The notes under the pieces: model-generated | What the model was told of the DNA's origin: nothing | Seen by the model: the letters and a program-made list of their open reading frames with translations, nothing else | The model's database searches: none | Translations under genes and position numbers: made by a program | Origin: JAGQVA01 sp041391725 | GTDB lineage: Bacteria > Bacteroidota > Bacteroidia > J057 | Length of the DNA stretch: 64,000 bases | Direction: 5' to 3' | Assembly (NCBI GenBank): GCA_041391725.1 | Contig: JAWKNL010000004.1 | Coordinates: forward strand, 186,001-250,000 | Shown here: positions 17,237 through 26,748 of the stretch, piece by piece | How the letters are laid out: the number at the start of each line of letters is the position of its first letter | Numbering within the stretch: the stretch's first letter is position 1

Positions 17237-19450
17237 ATGAAAAAACTGATAACCATACTACTTGCAGCATTTTTTTTCCTGCCGCCGGTTTCTGCCCAGC
17301 CTTATATTCAGGAGCAGGTTGAGGTGCATCTGGACAGGGATGTGTATTTTACCGGGGAAAAAATATGGATGAGCCTGATGGTAACCGATGCAGCATTTAA
17401 CCACCCCTCACCATTCAGTCGTGTCGTTTATGCCGAATTATGGGGGCCTTCCGGATCGCCGGTGGCACAATTGCGCATCCCGGTAAACGCAGGTTTCGCT
17501 TCTGCTACGCTGACACTGGACCCTGCATTTTCTACCGGGTATTATCAGCTTCGCGCTTATACCCGCTGGATGCAAAATGTTTCCTCTGACAATTTTTTCC
17601 ACACCACCATAGCCATTGTCAATCCTTCGGAAGAAATTCCGGTCTATGATACACTCGCAGGTTCTCCCGGCGATCCTTTGGTTGTAAATATATTCCCGGA
17701 AGGAGGCCACTGGGTGGAAGGAATCGAAAGCAGGGCCGGCATACTAATAAAAGATAAATGGGGCAGGGGAGTGGAGACTTCCGGCTGGCTGGGAGATGAA
17801 AAAGGACAACAGGAAGCCTCTTTTTTCACCAATGACAGGGGAATGGGCTTTTTTTCTGTTGTGCCGTCATCCGGTTCTGAGCAGAAGTTGTGGGTAACAA
17901 AAAAAGACGGAACGCCACAGCAAATTGCATTGCCAGCTCCGCGAAGGACGGGCTTGGTTTTGCGCGCTGAACAGACAAGTCCGGGTGAGATCAGGGTCGA
18001 ACTGAGAAGCAATTTCCCACAGGACACAACTGTTCAGGTAAGTGTTTCCCGCGGTGGTGTGAATCTGGCACCGGTAAAAATTCATATTCGTGAGGGACAG
18101 GGAGCAATTTCCTACCCTGCGGGCCTGTTTCCAAGAGGTAAAGTGGAAATTCGCGTTGAGTCGCTTTCGGGAGAATATGTGGCGGGTAGAAATATCTGGC
18201 TTACCGACATCCATCCCCTAATGATTGGACTTTCTGTTTCTGAAAAGAAAATCACGGCAGGTTCACCATTTTCAATCAGGCTGGAGACCACCGATTATCA
18301 TGGGAAGCCTCTGCCTGCACATATCTCAGCAAGTATCTCCAAAGTTTCTCCCCGGCCTTTTGGTTTTTCCACAGAAACAAACAGTGCCAGCGATCTGGAT
18401 ATGCTTTGCAGTCAGCCGGAGGTGAGGCCTTCCAGTGTACCGGAAATTTTGCCCGAACTTTACGGTATGCTGGTAAGCGGAACGGTAAAAAACCTGCGTT
18501 ATCCTGAGGGTGCACGTATATATCTTTCGATTCCGGGGAAAATACCTTATGTGCGGTTTACCCGTCCTCAGTCTTCAGGAAAGTTTTATTTTCAACTCGA
18601 AGACCGGTATGGGGTAGGCGAAATTGTAGTTTTTGGCGTTGACAGTGCGGGGAATCTGCTGGAAATAACGCTTGATCCGGTGATTGCAGCAGGCACGCCC
18701 GGTTTGTATTCTCCCTCGCTCTCATTTTCGGTGGAATATGCAAACCAACTGAGACAAATGTATTTACATACGCAGATTCAGCATGCCTGGCTGGAAGAAA
18801 ATCCTGCCAGCGAGCCGGTGACATATCCGGTTTTGCAACCATTTTTCGGAAAACCTGAGCGGACTTACCTTTTGGACAATTTTACCCGGTTTTCGATAGA
18901 GGAAACATTCATCGAAATTATCTATCAGGTACATGTAAATCACCGGCTGGGAAAACCCTATCTCCGCGTTTATGACCAATATGCGGATGCCATGCTGGAA
19001 GGCGAGCCATTGATGCTGGTGGATGGGATTCCCTTTCTGAATGCGGAGGCCTTGCTGGGGATCAATTCGCGCCTGGTGGAGCAGGCAGATGTACTGAGTA
19101 CCCGGTATTATTCAGATCAGACCTTTTTCGACGGAATGGTTCACCTGATTACCTACGATGGAAGCGGAAAAAACGTAAAACTGCCTTCAGAATATATTCG
19201 TCAGAATTACAGCTATTTTACCCCGGCAGAAAAATTTGTGGTGGCATCGGGGAGGGCTGAGCCGCATATTCCCGACTATCGGAGCCTGATATACTGGAAT
19301 CCGGAGATACATACCGATACACAGGGCCGGACAATATTGGAATGTCAGGCGTCAGATGTGCCCGGAAAATATGAAGTCAGGGTGGAGGCCCTGACTTCAG
19401 AAGGATTTCGGGAAACCCTGATTACTTATCTGGAAATAGTATCTCCCTAA
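17237..19450 (+). CDS. Secreted MG2-domain (alpha-2-macroglobulin-like) protein
   Basis: This 737-residue protein has a signal peptide (KLITILLAAFFFLPPVSAQ) and an N-terminal macroglobulin-type MG2 domain, recognisable from LDRDVYFTGEKIWMSLMV and TGYYQLRAYTRWMQN. Further beta-sandwich regions follow, with no thioester motif (CGEQ), so it is not a full alpha-2-macroglobulin. The C-terminal part (LMLVDGIPFLNAEALLGI, QADVLSTRYYSDQTFFDG) resembles the end of Bacteroidota MG2 proteins that carry plug-like segments. It starts 10 bases after the DUF4249 gene and ends overlapping the convergent oxidoreductase by four bases. ATG 17237 is chosen over TTG 17231. Probable surface or periplasmic structural partner of the receptor. 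Confidence 0.72.
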   Translation: MKKLITILLAAFFFLPPVSAQPYIQEQVEVHLDRDVYFTGEKIWMSLMVTDAAFNHPSPFSRVVYAELWGPSGSPVAQLRIPVNAGFASATLTLDPAFSTGYYQLRAYTRWMQNVSSDNFFHTTIAIVNPSEEIPVYDTLAGSPGDPLVVNIFPEGGHWVEGIESRAGILIKDKWGRGVETSGWLGDEKGQQEASFFTNDRGMGFFSVVPSSGSEQKLWVTKKDGTPQQIALPAPRRTGLVLRAEQTSPGEIRVELRSNFPQDTTVQVSVSRGGVNLAPVKIHIREGQGAISYPAGLFPRGKVEIRVESLSGEYVAGRNIWLTDIHPLMIGLSVSEKKITAGSPFSIRLETTDYHGKPLPAHISASISKVSPRPFGFSTETNSASDLDMLCSQPEVRPSSVPEILPELYGMLVSGTVKNLRYPEGARIYLSIPGKIPYVRFTRPQSSGKFYFQLEDRYGVGEIVVFGVDSAGNLLEITLDPVIAAGTPGLYSPSLSFSVEYANQLRQMYLHTQIQHAWLEENPASEPVTYPVLQPFFGKPERTYLLDNFTRFSIEETFIEIIYQVHVNHRLGKPYLRVYDQYADAMLEGEPLMLVDGIPFLNAEALLGINSRLVEQADVLSTRYYSDQTFFDGMVHLITYDGSGKNVKLPSEYIRQNYSYFTPAEKFVVASGRAEPHIPDYRSLIYWNPEIHTDTQGRTILECQASDVPGKYEVRVEALTSEGFRETLITYLEIVSP

Positions 19451-20790
19451 ATTTGGGGTGGCTCCCATCCGGGCTCATAAGTTCTGCCCCAGTATAGCTT
19501 ATGAAGTTTTTTGTTGACAAGCCTTCCATTCAGGGGATTAATAGCTAGTCGCATATTACCGGCGCGATAGGAGATGTTGGCATAATGACTGAGGTTGGTG
19601 CTCAGTGCTCCTTCCCGTATCGTCGAATTTTGGGCAGCTTTACCGCGGATAGCGTCGAAGAAGTTTTGTACGTGAAGCGTAGTCATATCACCTCCTCCGC
19701 CGAGGCCGGTAGATCCTTCTTCTCCCTTCGAGTTGCGTTCGCGCACCAGTCTTCCGGCCCGGTCGTAAAGTTTGTATCCGCTGCGATTGACAAATACTGA
19801 CCCTTCCGAACCATAAATGACGGTGCCACGGTCGGAGCCATAAGTATTGAGGCTGTTGCGGCTTTTGCCATCCCACATGATGGTTTTGTCTCCGGCAAAC
19901 TCAAAAGTGGCATCCATAGTATCGTACATTACCCAGGGGTCGTCTTTAAAATGCCGTTTCCCTGCATTGACATACACCACTTCGGGATATTCGACCTGAA
20001 GGGCCCAGCGCGCCACGTCAAGTTCATGGGTAGCGTTGTTTCCGGTTTCTCCTGTACCCCAGTTCCAGAACCAGTGCCAGTTGTAGTCGCCGATAATATC
20101 TATATAGTCGGTGCGGGGTGCTGGTCCCTGAAAGAGTTCCCAGTCGAGGTAATCAGGAACAGGTACTTTTTTAGCATCATCGACCCTGCCTCTTCCACTG
20201 GAATAAAAAGCCTTGGCCAAATAGACGTTGCCGATGGCTCCGCCATGTATTTCTGCGATGATTTCCTGCGATTCGGGCGCTGAGCGCTGCTGGTTTCCCA
20301 TTTGCACCACTTTCCCGTATTTTTGCTGGAGAGCGATAAGGATTTCACTTTCGCGGGGGTTGTGGCTACAGGGTTTTTCGACATAGACGTGTTTGCCTGC
20401 TTCGAGTGCCATCCAGGTTGCGGCGGCATGCCAGTGGTCGGGAATGGCGACAAATACCGCATCCACATCCTTATCTTCGATAATTTTGCGGAGGTCTTTT
20501 TCCTGTTTGGGAGTGGTGCCGGTAAGTTTATTGACCATAGCTGCGCCCTTTTCCATGCGGCGGCTATCCACATCGGAGATGTAAATCATACCTGCATCTT
20601 CGCATTTGCTTACGGAAGGCCCAAGTGCACCAAACCTGCGGTACGCGCCAAGCATGGCGCAATTGACTCTGTCATTGGCCCCCAGAATGCGGGCATAACT
20701 TTTGGCGTTAAAACCGAGGGTAGCAGAAAGGGCGACCCCACCCATTGCAGTTTTTTTGACAAAATTTCTTCGTGTGATGTTTTCTGACAT
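19447..20790 (-). CDS. Gfo/Idh/MocA oxidoreductase with Tat signal (1)
   Basis: This 447-residue NAD(P)-dependent sugar oxidoreductase-like protein is exported: the N-terminus has a twin-arginine signal (TRRNFVKKTAMGGVALSA). The Rossmann domain follows (VNCAMLGAYRRFGALG; the Gly-rich loop is atypical), then AVFVAIPDHWHAAATWMALEAGKHVYVEKPCSHN with the EKP motif. The C-terminal alpha/beta domain contains NWGTGETGNNATHELDVARWALQ with a conserved His. Such Tat-exported members occur in polysaccharide-degrading Bacteroidota and Planctomycetes; substrates are mostly unknown. It lies downstream of a second such gene with a 33-base gap. Confidence 0.87.
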   Translation of the reverse strand: MSENITRRNFVKKTAMGGVALSATLGFNAKSYARILGANDRVNCAMLGAYRRFGALGPSVSKCEDAGMIYISDVDSRRMEKGAAMVNKLTGTTPKQEKDLRKIIEDKDVDAVFVAIPDHWHAAATWMALEAGKHVYVEKPCSHNPRESEILIALQQKYGKVVQMGNQQRSAPESQEIIAEIHGGAIGNVYLAKAFYSSGRGRVDDAKKVPVPDYLDWELFQGPAPRTDYIDIIGDYNWHWFWNWGTGETGNNATHELDVARWALQVEYPEVVYVNAGKRHFKDDPWVMYDTMDATFEFAGDKTIMWDGKSRNSLNTYGSDRGTVIYGSEGSVFVNRSGYKLYDRAGRLVRERNSKGEEGSTGLGGGGDMTTLHVQNFFDAIRGKAAQNSTIREGALSTNLSHYANISYRAGNMRLAINPLNGRLVNKKLHKLYWGRTYEPGWEPPQI

Positions 20791-20823
20791 AACTATCGTT
20801 TTGGAGTATTCAAACTATTCAAT

Positions 20824-22227
20824 TTACAACCTTTCTGCTCTTGGTTCAAGGTCTGTAAGTTCGGCAACCTTTATCGGGTGTCCGGATTCAATACTTTTTC
20901 TTGCTGCTATACCAACCAGGATGGACATAGCGCCATCGCGCGAACCTGCTGAATGGCGATAGGGATCGGGTGCATCGGGGTTTTTAAAGATTTTGTCATG
21001 CAGCCGGTCGTCTCCCCCACCGTGACCGCCTCTGACGACGGGAACTTTCACGGTTTCGTGTTTGCCCCAGTTTTTGTGCAGGATAATGGGTTCATATTCT
21101 TCGGTATCGTTTCCCTTCTGATCCATTTCGGCAGCGTGGAGGGCCTCCTGGTCGAGGTTTTCATTTTTGAACCAGGGGAAGTCCAGCCAGGCTTCGATAT
21201 AGCCATTGGTTCCATGGAAGGAGATACGCCAGCCTTCAAACGGAGAGTATGTAGTAAGCGAATAATTGGCGACGACATTGTTGGCATAGACGATCTGGGC
21301 CGACATTTTGTCGTAGATATTGATTTCGTGGCGGAAAAGGCAATTGTCGCGGATGTAGCCGTCGTGTTTTTCGTGATCCACATAAAGGCGCATAGAGCTT
21401 TCATCCTTTGTGATGTCATAGTAGAATTTACACTCTTTTTTATGCTCACAACTGCGGCAGTTGGTGCCTCTGAACGGGCCTTTGCTGCCATAGTGATCCA
21501 GCGACCCGTAGGCATGTACCTCCTGAGGGTCGGAGTCCACCCACCAGTTGAGAAGGTCGAAGTGATGTGTAGCCTTGTGGATGAGCAGAGTACCGCTCGA
21601 TTCGCGCTGCCCGTGCCAGCGGCGGAAATAAGAGGCACCGTGGTAGGTATTGAGATACCAGTGGAAGTCAACGGAAGTGAGTTTGCCGATGCTGTTGGCT
21701 GCGAGGAGTTCTTTGATTTTGGTCATATAGGGGCTCCAGCGGTAATTGAACCCTACGATGAGGTTGCGGTTACTGGCGCGTTCGGCATCGAGGATCGCCT
21801 GGCATTTCTGTTCGTCGATGGTGAGGGGCTTTTCGGTAAGCACATCACAGCCCATTTCCAGGCCTTTGATGATAAACTTGTGGTGCGTGGAATCTTTGGT
21901 AGTCACAATCACCAGATCGGGTTTGGTCTGGTTGACCATTTCTTCGAAGTTGGTAAAAACCGGGCAGCTTACCTTCATAAAGGTTTTGGCGTAAGCCACC
22001 CTCCCGGGGTTAATATCACAAAGCCCGACAAACTCCAGAAAGTCGGAATATTGCTCTACCAGTCTCCGGCCCCAGAAAGTTGTACCTCTGATCCCGGTGC
22101 CAACAAGTACGACGCGGAGCTTTTTCTGGCCAAGGCCAAATCCCCATGCCGGTAAGGGCATCATACTCCCGGCAGCGAGCATGCTGACAGAAGTAAGGAA
22201 TCTTCGGCGGGAAACATTCGATTGCAT
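20824..22227 (-). CDS. Gfo/Idh/MocA oxidoreductase with Tat signal (2)
   Basis: This 467-residue relative of the preceding protein has a twin-arginine signal (SRRRFLTSVSMLAAGSMMPLPAWG), a nucleotide-binding start (KLRVVLVGTGIRGTTFWG), the EKP motif in CDVLTEKPLTIDE, and SGTLLIHKATHHFDLLNWW with the conserved catalytic-region His. A cysteine cluster, CRSCEHKKECKFYYD (about residues 260-274), could bind a metal; it lies in the C-terminal domain and is not part of the basic fold. It is the upstream member of a two-gene leftward unit. A region of 234 bases separates it from the divergent CBM48 gene and should hold both promoters; no strong consensus was seen there. Confidence 0.87.
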   Translation of the reverse strand: MQSNVSRRRFLTSVSMLAAGSMMPLPAWGFGLGQKKLRVVLVGTGIRGTTFWGRRLVEQYSDFLEFVGLCDINPGRVAYAKTFMKVSCPVFTNFEEMVNQTKPDLVIVTTKDSTHHKFIIKGLEMGCDVLTEKPLTIDEQKCQAILDAERASNRNLIVGFNYRWSPYMTKIKELLAANSIGKLTSVDFHWYLNTYHGASYFRRWHGQRESSGTLLIHKATHHFDLLNWWVDSDPQEVHAYGSLDHYGSKGPFRGTNCRSCEHKKECKFYYDITKDESSMRLYVDHEKHDGYIRDNCLFRHEINIYDKMSAQIVYANNVVANYSLTTYSPFEGWRISFHGTNGYIEAWLDFPWFKNENLDQEALHAAEMDQKGNDTEEYEPIILHKNWGKHETVKVPVVRGGHGGGDDRLHDKIFKNPDAPDPYRHSAGSRDGAMSILVGIAARKSIESGHPIKVAELTDLEPRAERL

Positions 22228-22461
22228 AGTATTAGTAATAGTTAATTGTGTAAAACTGAGGAAAACATAAAGATAAGTTGGGGGTTTATTTTCATTCTTT
22301 CAAATTATTCGCCCTCCTTTATTCATCATTTTTGATTCCTAATCTTAATCTTCCCTGCAAAATGATAATAATCAGAGCCTTAAATGCCTAATATTTTTGA
22401 TTTAATGCTTTCACATGGATAAATTGTTTTTCAATCCGGTAAAACCTTCAATACACAACCT

Positions 22462-22767
22462 ATGAGTATTAAAAAGAGCTTTCAAAAGAACGGGTTATCC
22501 TGCAAAGTGACTTTCCGGCTGCCGGCAGAACTGGCGACTGAGGCACAAAATGTATGTATTGCAGGGGATTTCAACGATTGGAAAACGGATGACCATCCCA
22601 TGAAAAAGCTTAAATCCGGTGACTATTCCATTACCCTGACCCTTGCTCAGGGAAAAGCATATGAATACCGGTTTCTGATCGATGGTCATCAATGGATCAA
22701 TGACCCGGAGGCAGACAGATACGCGCCTTCCCCTTATGGCGAAGAAAACTCGGTGGTTATTTTATAG
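22462..22767 (+). CDS. Stand-alone CBM48 / isoamylase early-set domain protein
   Basis: This 101-residue protein is a single CBM48-type (isoamylase N-terminal, glycogen-binding) beta sandwich: VTFRLPAELATEAQNVCIAGDFNDWK, GDYSITLTLAQGKAYEYRFLIDGHQWINDPEADRYAPSPYG. This matches the glycogen-binding domain also seen in AMPK beta subunits. There is no enzyme domain and no signal peptide. Stand-alone versions are common in Bacteroidota; they may bind glycogen or regulate its enzymes, but that is inference. TATTTTTG at 22392-22399 is a possible -7 promoter element. Confidence 0.85.
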   Translation: MSIKKSFQKNGLSCKVTFRLPAELATEAQNVCIAGDFNDWKTDDHPMKKLKSGDYSITLTLAQGKAYEYRFLIDGHQWINDPEADRYAPSPYGEENSVVIL

Positions 22768-22783
22768 TCATCCGGGCAGCAGT

Positions 22784-24238
22784 TTAAGGATTGGAACCAA
22801 AAGTGAAAACAGGCGAGTTGGTTCTGGCGGTGCGCAGGATTTGCTCCATTTCTGTGAGTATTTCCGGAAACTGTGTGGCTACATTTTGTGTTTCTCCCAC
22901 ATCCTGGCTCAAATCATACAACTCAAAGGGGGCATTTGGGCTGGAATTGTAGTCGTATTTGACGGCTTTCCACTTTCCTTTTCTGATCGCAACTCTGCCA
23001 CCTTTTTCGTGAAACTCCCAGTACAGGTAGGGATGTTCGGCCTGATTACCGCTGTTTAAGGCTGTGGGCAACCAGGAAACGCCATCGAGGTTGTCCGGAG
23101 CCGTTGCGCCTGTAAGTTCTGCCAGTGTGGGCATAAGGTCCCAGAATGCAGAAACGTGGTCGGTGGTAGTTCCCGGGCTGATTTTTCCCGGCCAGCGGGC
23201 AATTGCCGGCACGCGGATTCCTCCTTCGTAGAGATCCCGCTTATATCCTTTTAATGGTCCGTTGCTGTCAAAATAATCGGGGTCTGCACCTGCTTCGAGA
23301 TGAGGGCCGTTGTCAGAAGAGAAAATTACGATCGTATTGTCGTCGATGCCCGCCTCTTTCAGTTTGTCCATGATCTGACCTACCTGTTTGTCGAGCAGGT
23401 AAATCATCGCGGCAAATGCGGCGTGTGGTTCTGATTGGGAACTATAAGGCCCGTTGCGGTAATTTTCTCCGTCATCGGTTCCGGCAAAAGGGGTTTCCGG
23501 CAGAAATTTTCCTCTGAACAAATCCATGACCGAATCGGGCGCTACCAGTTCGGCGTGGGGAATCACATGGGGTACATACAGGAAGAAGGAAGTATCCTTG
23601 TTTTTTTCGATAAACTCCAGGGTTTTCCGATGGATATAGTCCGGCGCGTACATCCCGGTGAGTTTGCCCGAATTCTGAGGCAGATGCACCTGGGTCTGGT
23701 TGTGCCACAAATAACGTGGGTAATAGTTATGCGCCAGTCGCTGGCAGTTGTACCCGAGAAACTCATCAAACCCCTGGCGATTGGGATCGCCCTCAGAGCC
23801 GGGATAACCAAGCCCCCATTTGCCGAAAGCACCGGTAATATACCCCTGCGCTTTGAGCATTTCGGCAAGGGTATAGGCACTGTCAGGCAGCGGCCACTGG
23901 CCTTCGGGTTGCACCTCCTTATTGCCTCTGATAAAAGTATGGCCGGTATGCAATCCGGTCATCAGGGCAGAACGCGAAGGGGCACATACTGTTGTGCCTG
24001 CATAATGTTGTGTAAACCGGAGGCCTTCGGCTGCGAGCTTGTCTATATTGGGCGTATTGAGGTGCTGTTGCCCGTAACAACTCAGATCACCATACCCGAG
24101 ATCATCGGCAAGGATGAAAATGATATTGGGTTTCTGGTTGGTGGAGGCGGATTCTTCCTGGTCAGCTACACAGGAAAACAGAGAAAATAATACTGCCATG
24201 GCAAAAATGCCCGCCTGAAATTTTTTGAGGAAAAGCAT
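22784..24238 (-). CDS. Sulfatase lipoprotein (S1 family, formylglycine-dependent)
   Basis: This 484-residue sulfatase is anchored as a lipoprotein (LFSLFSC, Cys23). The metal-binding start NIIFILADDLGYGDLSCYG and the activation motif CAPSR (85-89) are intact, so Cys85 should be converted to formylglycine by a maturase encoded elsewhere. Further family residues are GKWGLG, FFLYVPHVIPHAE and SSDNGPH. S1 sulfatases remove sulfate esters from sulfated glycans or other sulfated compounds; the specific sugar cannot be read. It lies between Gfo/Idh/MocA genes on the same strand, consistent with glycan catabolism. Confidence 0.92.
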   Translation of the reverse strand: MLFLKKFQAGIFAMAVLFSLFSCVADQEESASTNQKPNIIFILADDLGYGDLSCYGQQHLNTPNIDKLAAEGLRFTQHYAGTTVCAPSRSALMTGLHTGHTFIRGNKEVQPEGQWPLPDSAYTLAEMLKAQGYITGAFGKWGLGYPGSEGDPNRQGFDEFLGYNCQRLAHNYYPRYLWHNQTQVHLPQNSGKLTGMYAPDYIHRKTLEFIEKNKDTSFFLYVPHVIPHAELVAPDSVMDLFRGKFLPETPFAGTDDGENYRNGPYSSQSEPHAAFAAMIYLLDKQVGQIMDKLKEAGIDDNTIVIFSSDNGPHLEAGADPDYFDSNGPLKGYKRDLYEGGIRVPAIARWPGKISPGTTTDHVSAFWDLMPTLAELTGATAPDNLDGVSWLPTALNSGNQAEHPYLYWEFHEKGGRVAIRKGKWKAVKYDYNSSPNAPFELYDLSQDVGETQNVATQFPEILTEMEQILRTARTNSPVFTFGSNP

Positions 24239-24287
24239 AACAGCAATACTTGGGGGTAAGATGAATAGGTATTAATTCAATTTCGGG

Positions 24288-25538
24288 TTAAATATAATCT
24301 TTCCAGTTCATAATTTTACCCTCGTACATCGCTTTATTGGCAAGGGCAACGGCAATTGCACTTTTTTTGCCGCTTTCATATCCTACTACCGGTTCCTTGT
24401 TTTCCCGTATGCATTCACCAAAACCTGCCAGTGCTTCGATTGTGGGGGCACTGTCTTCTTTTCCCGGCTCTGTTTGAAAAAGGGGCATGGGTTTGCCCGC
24501 TTCCCATTTGGGAGAGGCGGCAGAAACTGCATCGAGTTTTTTCTGATCCTGAAACTGTCTCAGATACGCCGGTTCAATAGTGACTGTAGCCTGGTAACCT
24601 TCGGCACGAATCAGGCGGATAGAAGCATTTTTGCCGTAAAACTTCATCTGGAAGCCCATTTCTTCATTGGTGGTGAGGCAGGTGAAGCTGGCTTTTACCC
24701 CACCGGGATAATCAATCAGAACATGGGTATTGTCGTAGGTTTCCCTTCCGTCTTTCCAGTAATCAATTCCTCCGGTGCCCAAAATCCTGACAGGTGAGGC
24801 ATCGAGCATCCAGTTGACGACATTGATCTGGTGAGAGGAAAGTTCGCCCACAAGTCCGCCGGAATAATCTTTGTACATCCTCCAGTTGATAATCCGCTCG
24901 TATTGCGGGTCGGGTACAGGACGCCGCCAGTCGCCGTTGCGATTCCAGTAACACTCGATATGAGAAAGCGGCCCGAATTCATCGCCGTGTATGACGTCGT
25001 TGATTTTTTTGTAAATGGGATTATACCTGTGCTGATAGCCGACCTGAAAAACCGCCTTTTTTTCTTTGAGAAGGTCTCCCAGTTTTTTGGCCTCTTCAAT
25101 GGTAAAGGTCATGGTTTTTTCGCAGTAAATATGTTTTCCTGCGTCAATACACGCTTTTACCATTTCGAAGTGAAGATAGAGCGGGGCAGAAATGATAATC
25201 CCATCGAGCGATGGATCTTCCAGCATCTTGTGGTAGTTGTCGTAGCCTTTGGCGCCTTTTGCTGCCAGTGCAAGCCCTTCTTCGAGGCGGAAAGGAATAA
25301 TATCACAGCAGGCTACCACCTCCATTCCGGGTATTTCCCGGATTAGCTCCAGAAGATTGGAACCTCTTCCACCCGTGCCAATGATCCCCAGGCGGATGGT
25401 ATCGTTGGGCCCAAAATCTCTCAGTCCGGAGATATAGGGGTAGTCGTCTGCGAGTGAAACCAGTCCGGAGGACATCAAACCGGCTGTTGCTGCGAGTTTT
25501 GTGGCTTCTGAAAGGAATTTTCTTCTGGAAGTATTCAT
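24288..25538 (-). CDS. Gfo/Idh/MocA oxidoreductase with Tat signal (3)
   Basis: This 416-residue protein begins MNTSRRKFLSEATKLAATAG, a twin-arginine export signal; an upstream ATG at 25565 would push that signal inside, so ATG 25538 is chosen. The Rossmann loop IRLGIIGTGGRGSNLLELI, the motif GKHIYCEKTMTFTIEEAK (EKT in place of EKP) and SGGLVGELSSHQINVVNWMLDA with the conserved His-region follow. It reads toward the sulfatase with a 49-base gap and is divergent from galM. TATCTTGG on its strand, about 45 bases upstream of the start, is a possible -7 element. Probably acts on a carbohydrate released outside the cytoplasm. Confidence 0.86.
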   Translation of the reverse strand: MNTSRRKFLSEATKLAATAGLMSSGLVSLADDYPYISGLRDFGPNDTIRLGIIGTGGRGSNLLELIREIPGMEVVACCDIIPFRLEEGLALAAKGAKGYDNYHKMLEDPSLDGIIISAPLYLHFEMVKACIDAGKHIYCEKTMTFTIEEAKKLGDLLKEKKAVFQVGYQHRYNPIYKKINDVIHGDEFGPLSHIECYWNRNGDWRRPVPDPQYERIINWRMYKDYSGGLVGELSSHQINVVNWMLDASPVRILGTGGIDYWKDGRETYDNTHVLIDYPGGVKASFTCLTTNEEMGFQMKFYGKNASIRLIRAEGYQATVTIEPAYLRQFQDQKKLDAVSAASPKWEAGKPMPLFQTEPGKEDSAPTIEALAGFGECIRENKEPVVGYESGKKSAIAVALANKAMYEGKIMNWKDYI

Positions 25539-25631
25539 AGCGTTTTTTTCTGTTATCTGCCCCAAGATAAAAACATTGTGATTTTTAGGCTAAGACTTTT
25601 ATCATAAAATGTGAAAACTAACCGGAATCTA

Positions 25632-25639
25632 TATATTTG
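25632..25639 (+). promoter_or_regulatory. -7 promoter element before galM
   Basis: TATATTTG matches TAnnTTTG exactly and lies 23 bases before the galM start codon. No clear TTTG sits 19-21 bases upstream, so this is a partial match. Confidence 0.4.
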
Positions 25640-25662
25640 CCTTTTCTGTATGTTTAGAAATA

Positions 25663-26727
25663 ATGAAACCAGAAAGAATAGAATCGTTTGGAAAAACAAG
25701 GGATGGAAGAGAAACAAGGGTGTTTCACTTTCAGAACGACTCGGGAATGCACTTTTCAGTTACTGATTTTGGCGGCACAATCCTTTCACTGGAGGTTCCT
25801 GACCGAAACGGCATACCGGGAGATGTTGTGTTGGGTTTTGACAACCTCGCAGACACCGAAGCGTTTCGCTTTTTTTACGGATGCATCGTGGGAAGGTATG
25901 GCAACCGCATCGCAGGTGGAAAGTTTTCGCTTGATGGTACAGACTATTCCCTCGCTGTCAACAATGGGCCCAATCATCTCCACGGCGGTCTCAGCGGATT
26001 TGACCGGCAGGTGTGGGATGCTGCACCCTTTTCACAGCCGGGAGCTGCGGGGGTAGTATTTTCTTACCTGAGCCGCGATATGGAAGAAGGATATCCCGGA
26101 AACCTGAAAGTTTCTGTAACCTATTCCCTTACCGATAAAGGCGAATTGCGGATAGACTATCGGGCCGAAACTGACCGCACGACGGTGATAAACCTGACCA
26201 ATCATGCATTTTTTAACCTCAAAGACTGCGGATTGACCTCTATCCTGGATCACGAACTTCAGCTATTTGCCGATCATTTTACGCCGGTAGATAAGGTGAT
26301 GATTCCCACTGGCGAGATTCGCCTGGTAAAAGGTACGCCGATGGACTTTTCCCATGCTTTTCCCATTGGGGCGCGTATCCATAGCCATGATGAACAAATT
26401 GTATTTGGCAATGGTTATGACCATAATTTTGTGATCAACCCGCAGGGTACCGGGCTGGCAAAAGCGGCCCGGGTCTATGAAAAGGAAACCGGAAGAGTAA
26501 TGGAAGTTTATACCACCGAACCCGGCGTGCAGTTTTATACCGGAAACTTTCTTCAGGGAAGAAAACCCGGCAAATATGGAATTACCTACCAAAACCGATC
26601 GGGCTTTTGTCTCGAAACGCAACATTTTCCCGATTCGCCCAACAAGCCGGGGTTTCCATCGACAACCCTCAGGCCGGGAGAAGTCTATCAGAGCACTACG
26701 GTTTACGCATTTGGAATACAATCATGA
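25663..26727 (+). CDS. galM: Aldose 1-epimerase (mutarotase)
   Basis: GalM interconverts the alpha and beta anomers of aldoses such as galactose and glucose. The 354-residue protein has the complete family set: GNRIAGGKF, NNGPNHLHGG (substrate His), LTNHAFFNL with the catalytic acid His, GYDHNFVI, TTEPGVQFYTGNF and CLETQHFPDSPNKP with the catalytic base Glu. No signal peptide, so cytoplasmic. It is divergent from the Gfo/Idh/MocA gene and starts a rightward run of genes. Confidence 0.93.
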   Translation: MKPERIESFGKTRDGRETRVFHFQNDSGMHFSVTDFGGTILSLEVPDRNGIPGDVVLGFDNLADTEAFRFFYGCIVGRYGNRIAGGKFSLDGTDYSLAVNNGPNHLHGGLSGFDRQVWDAAPFSQPGAAGVVFSYLSRDMEEGYPGNLKVSVTYSLTDKGELRIDYRAETDRTTVINLTNHAFFNLKDCGLTSILDHELQLFADHFTPVDKVMIPTGEIRLVKGTPMDFSHAFPIGARIHSHDEQIVFGNGYDHNFVINPQGTGLAKAARVYEKETGRVMEVYTTEPGVQFYTGNFLQGRKPGKYGITYQNRSGFCLETQHFPDSPNKPGFPSTTLRPGEVYQSTTVYAFGIQS

Positions 26728-26748
26728 GTCGGACTTAAAAAGTACCCT

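Noticed and set aside
20953..22155. A 400-codon open frame on the plus strand across the second Gfo/Idh/MocA gene
   Set aside because: Antisense shadow of a well-supported oxidoreductase; no start context or family likeness.
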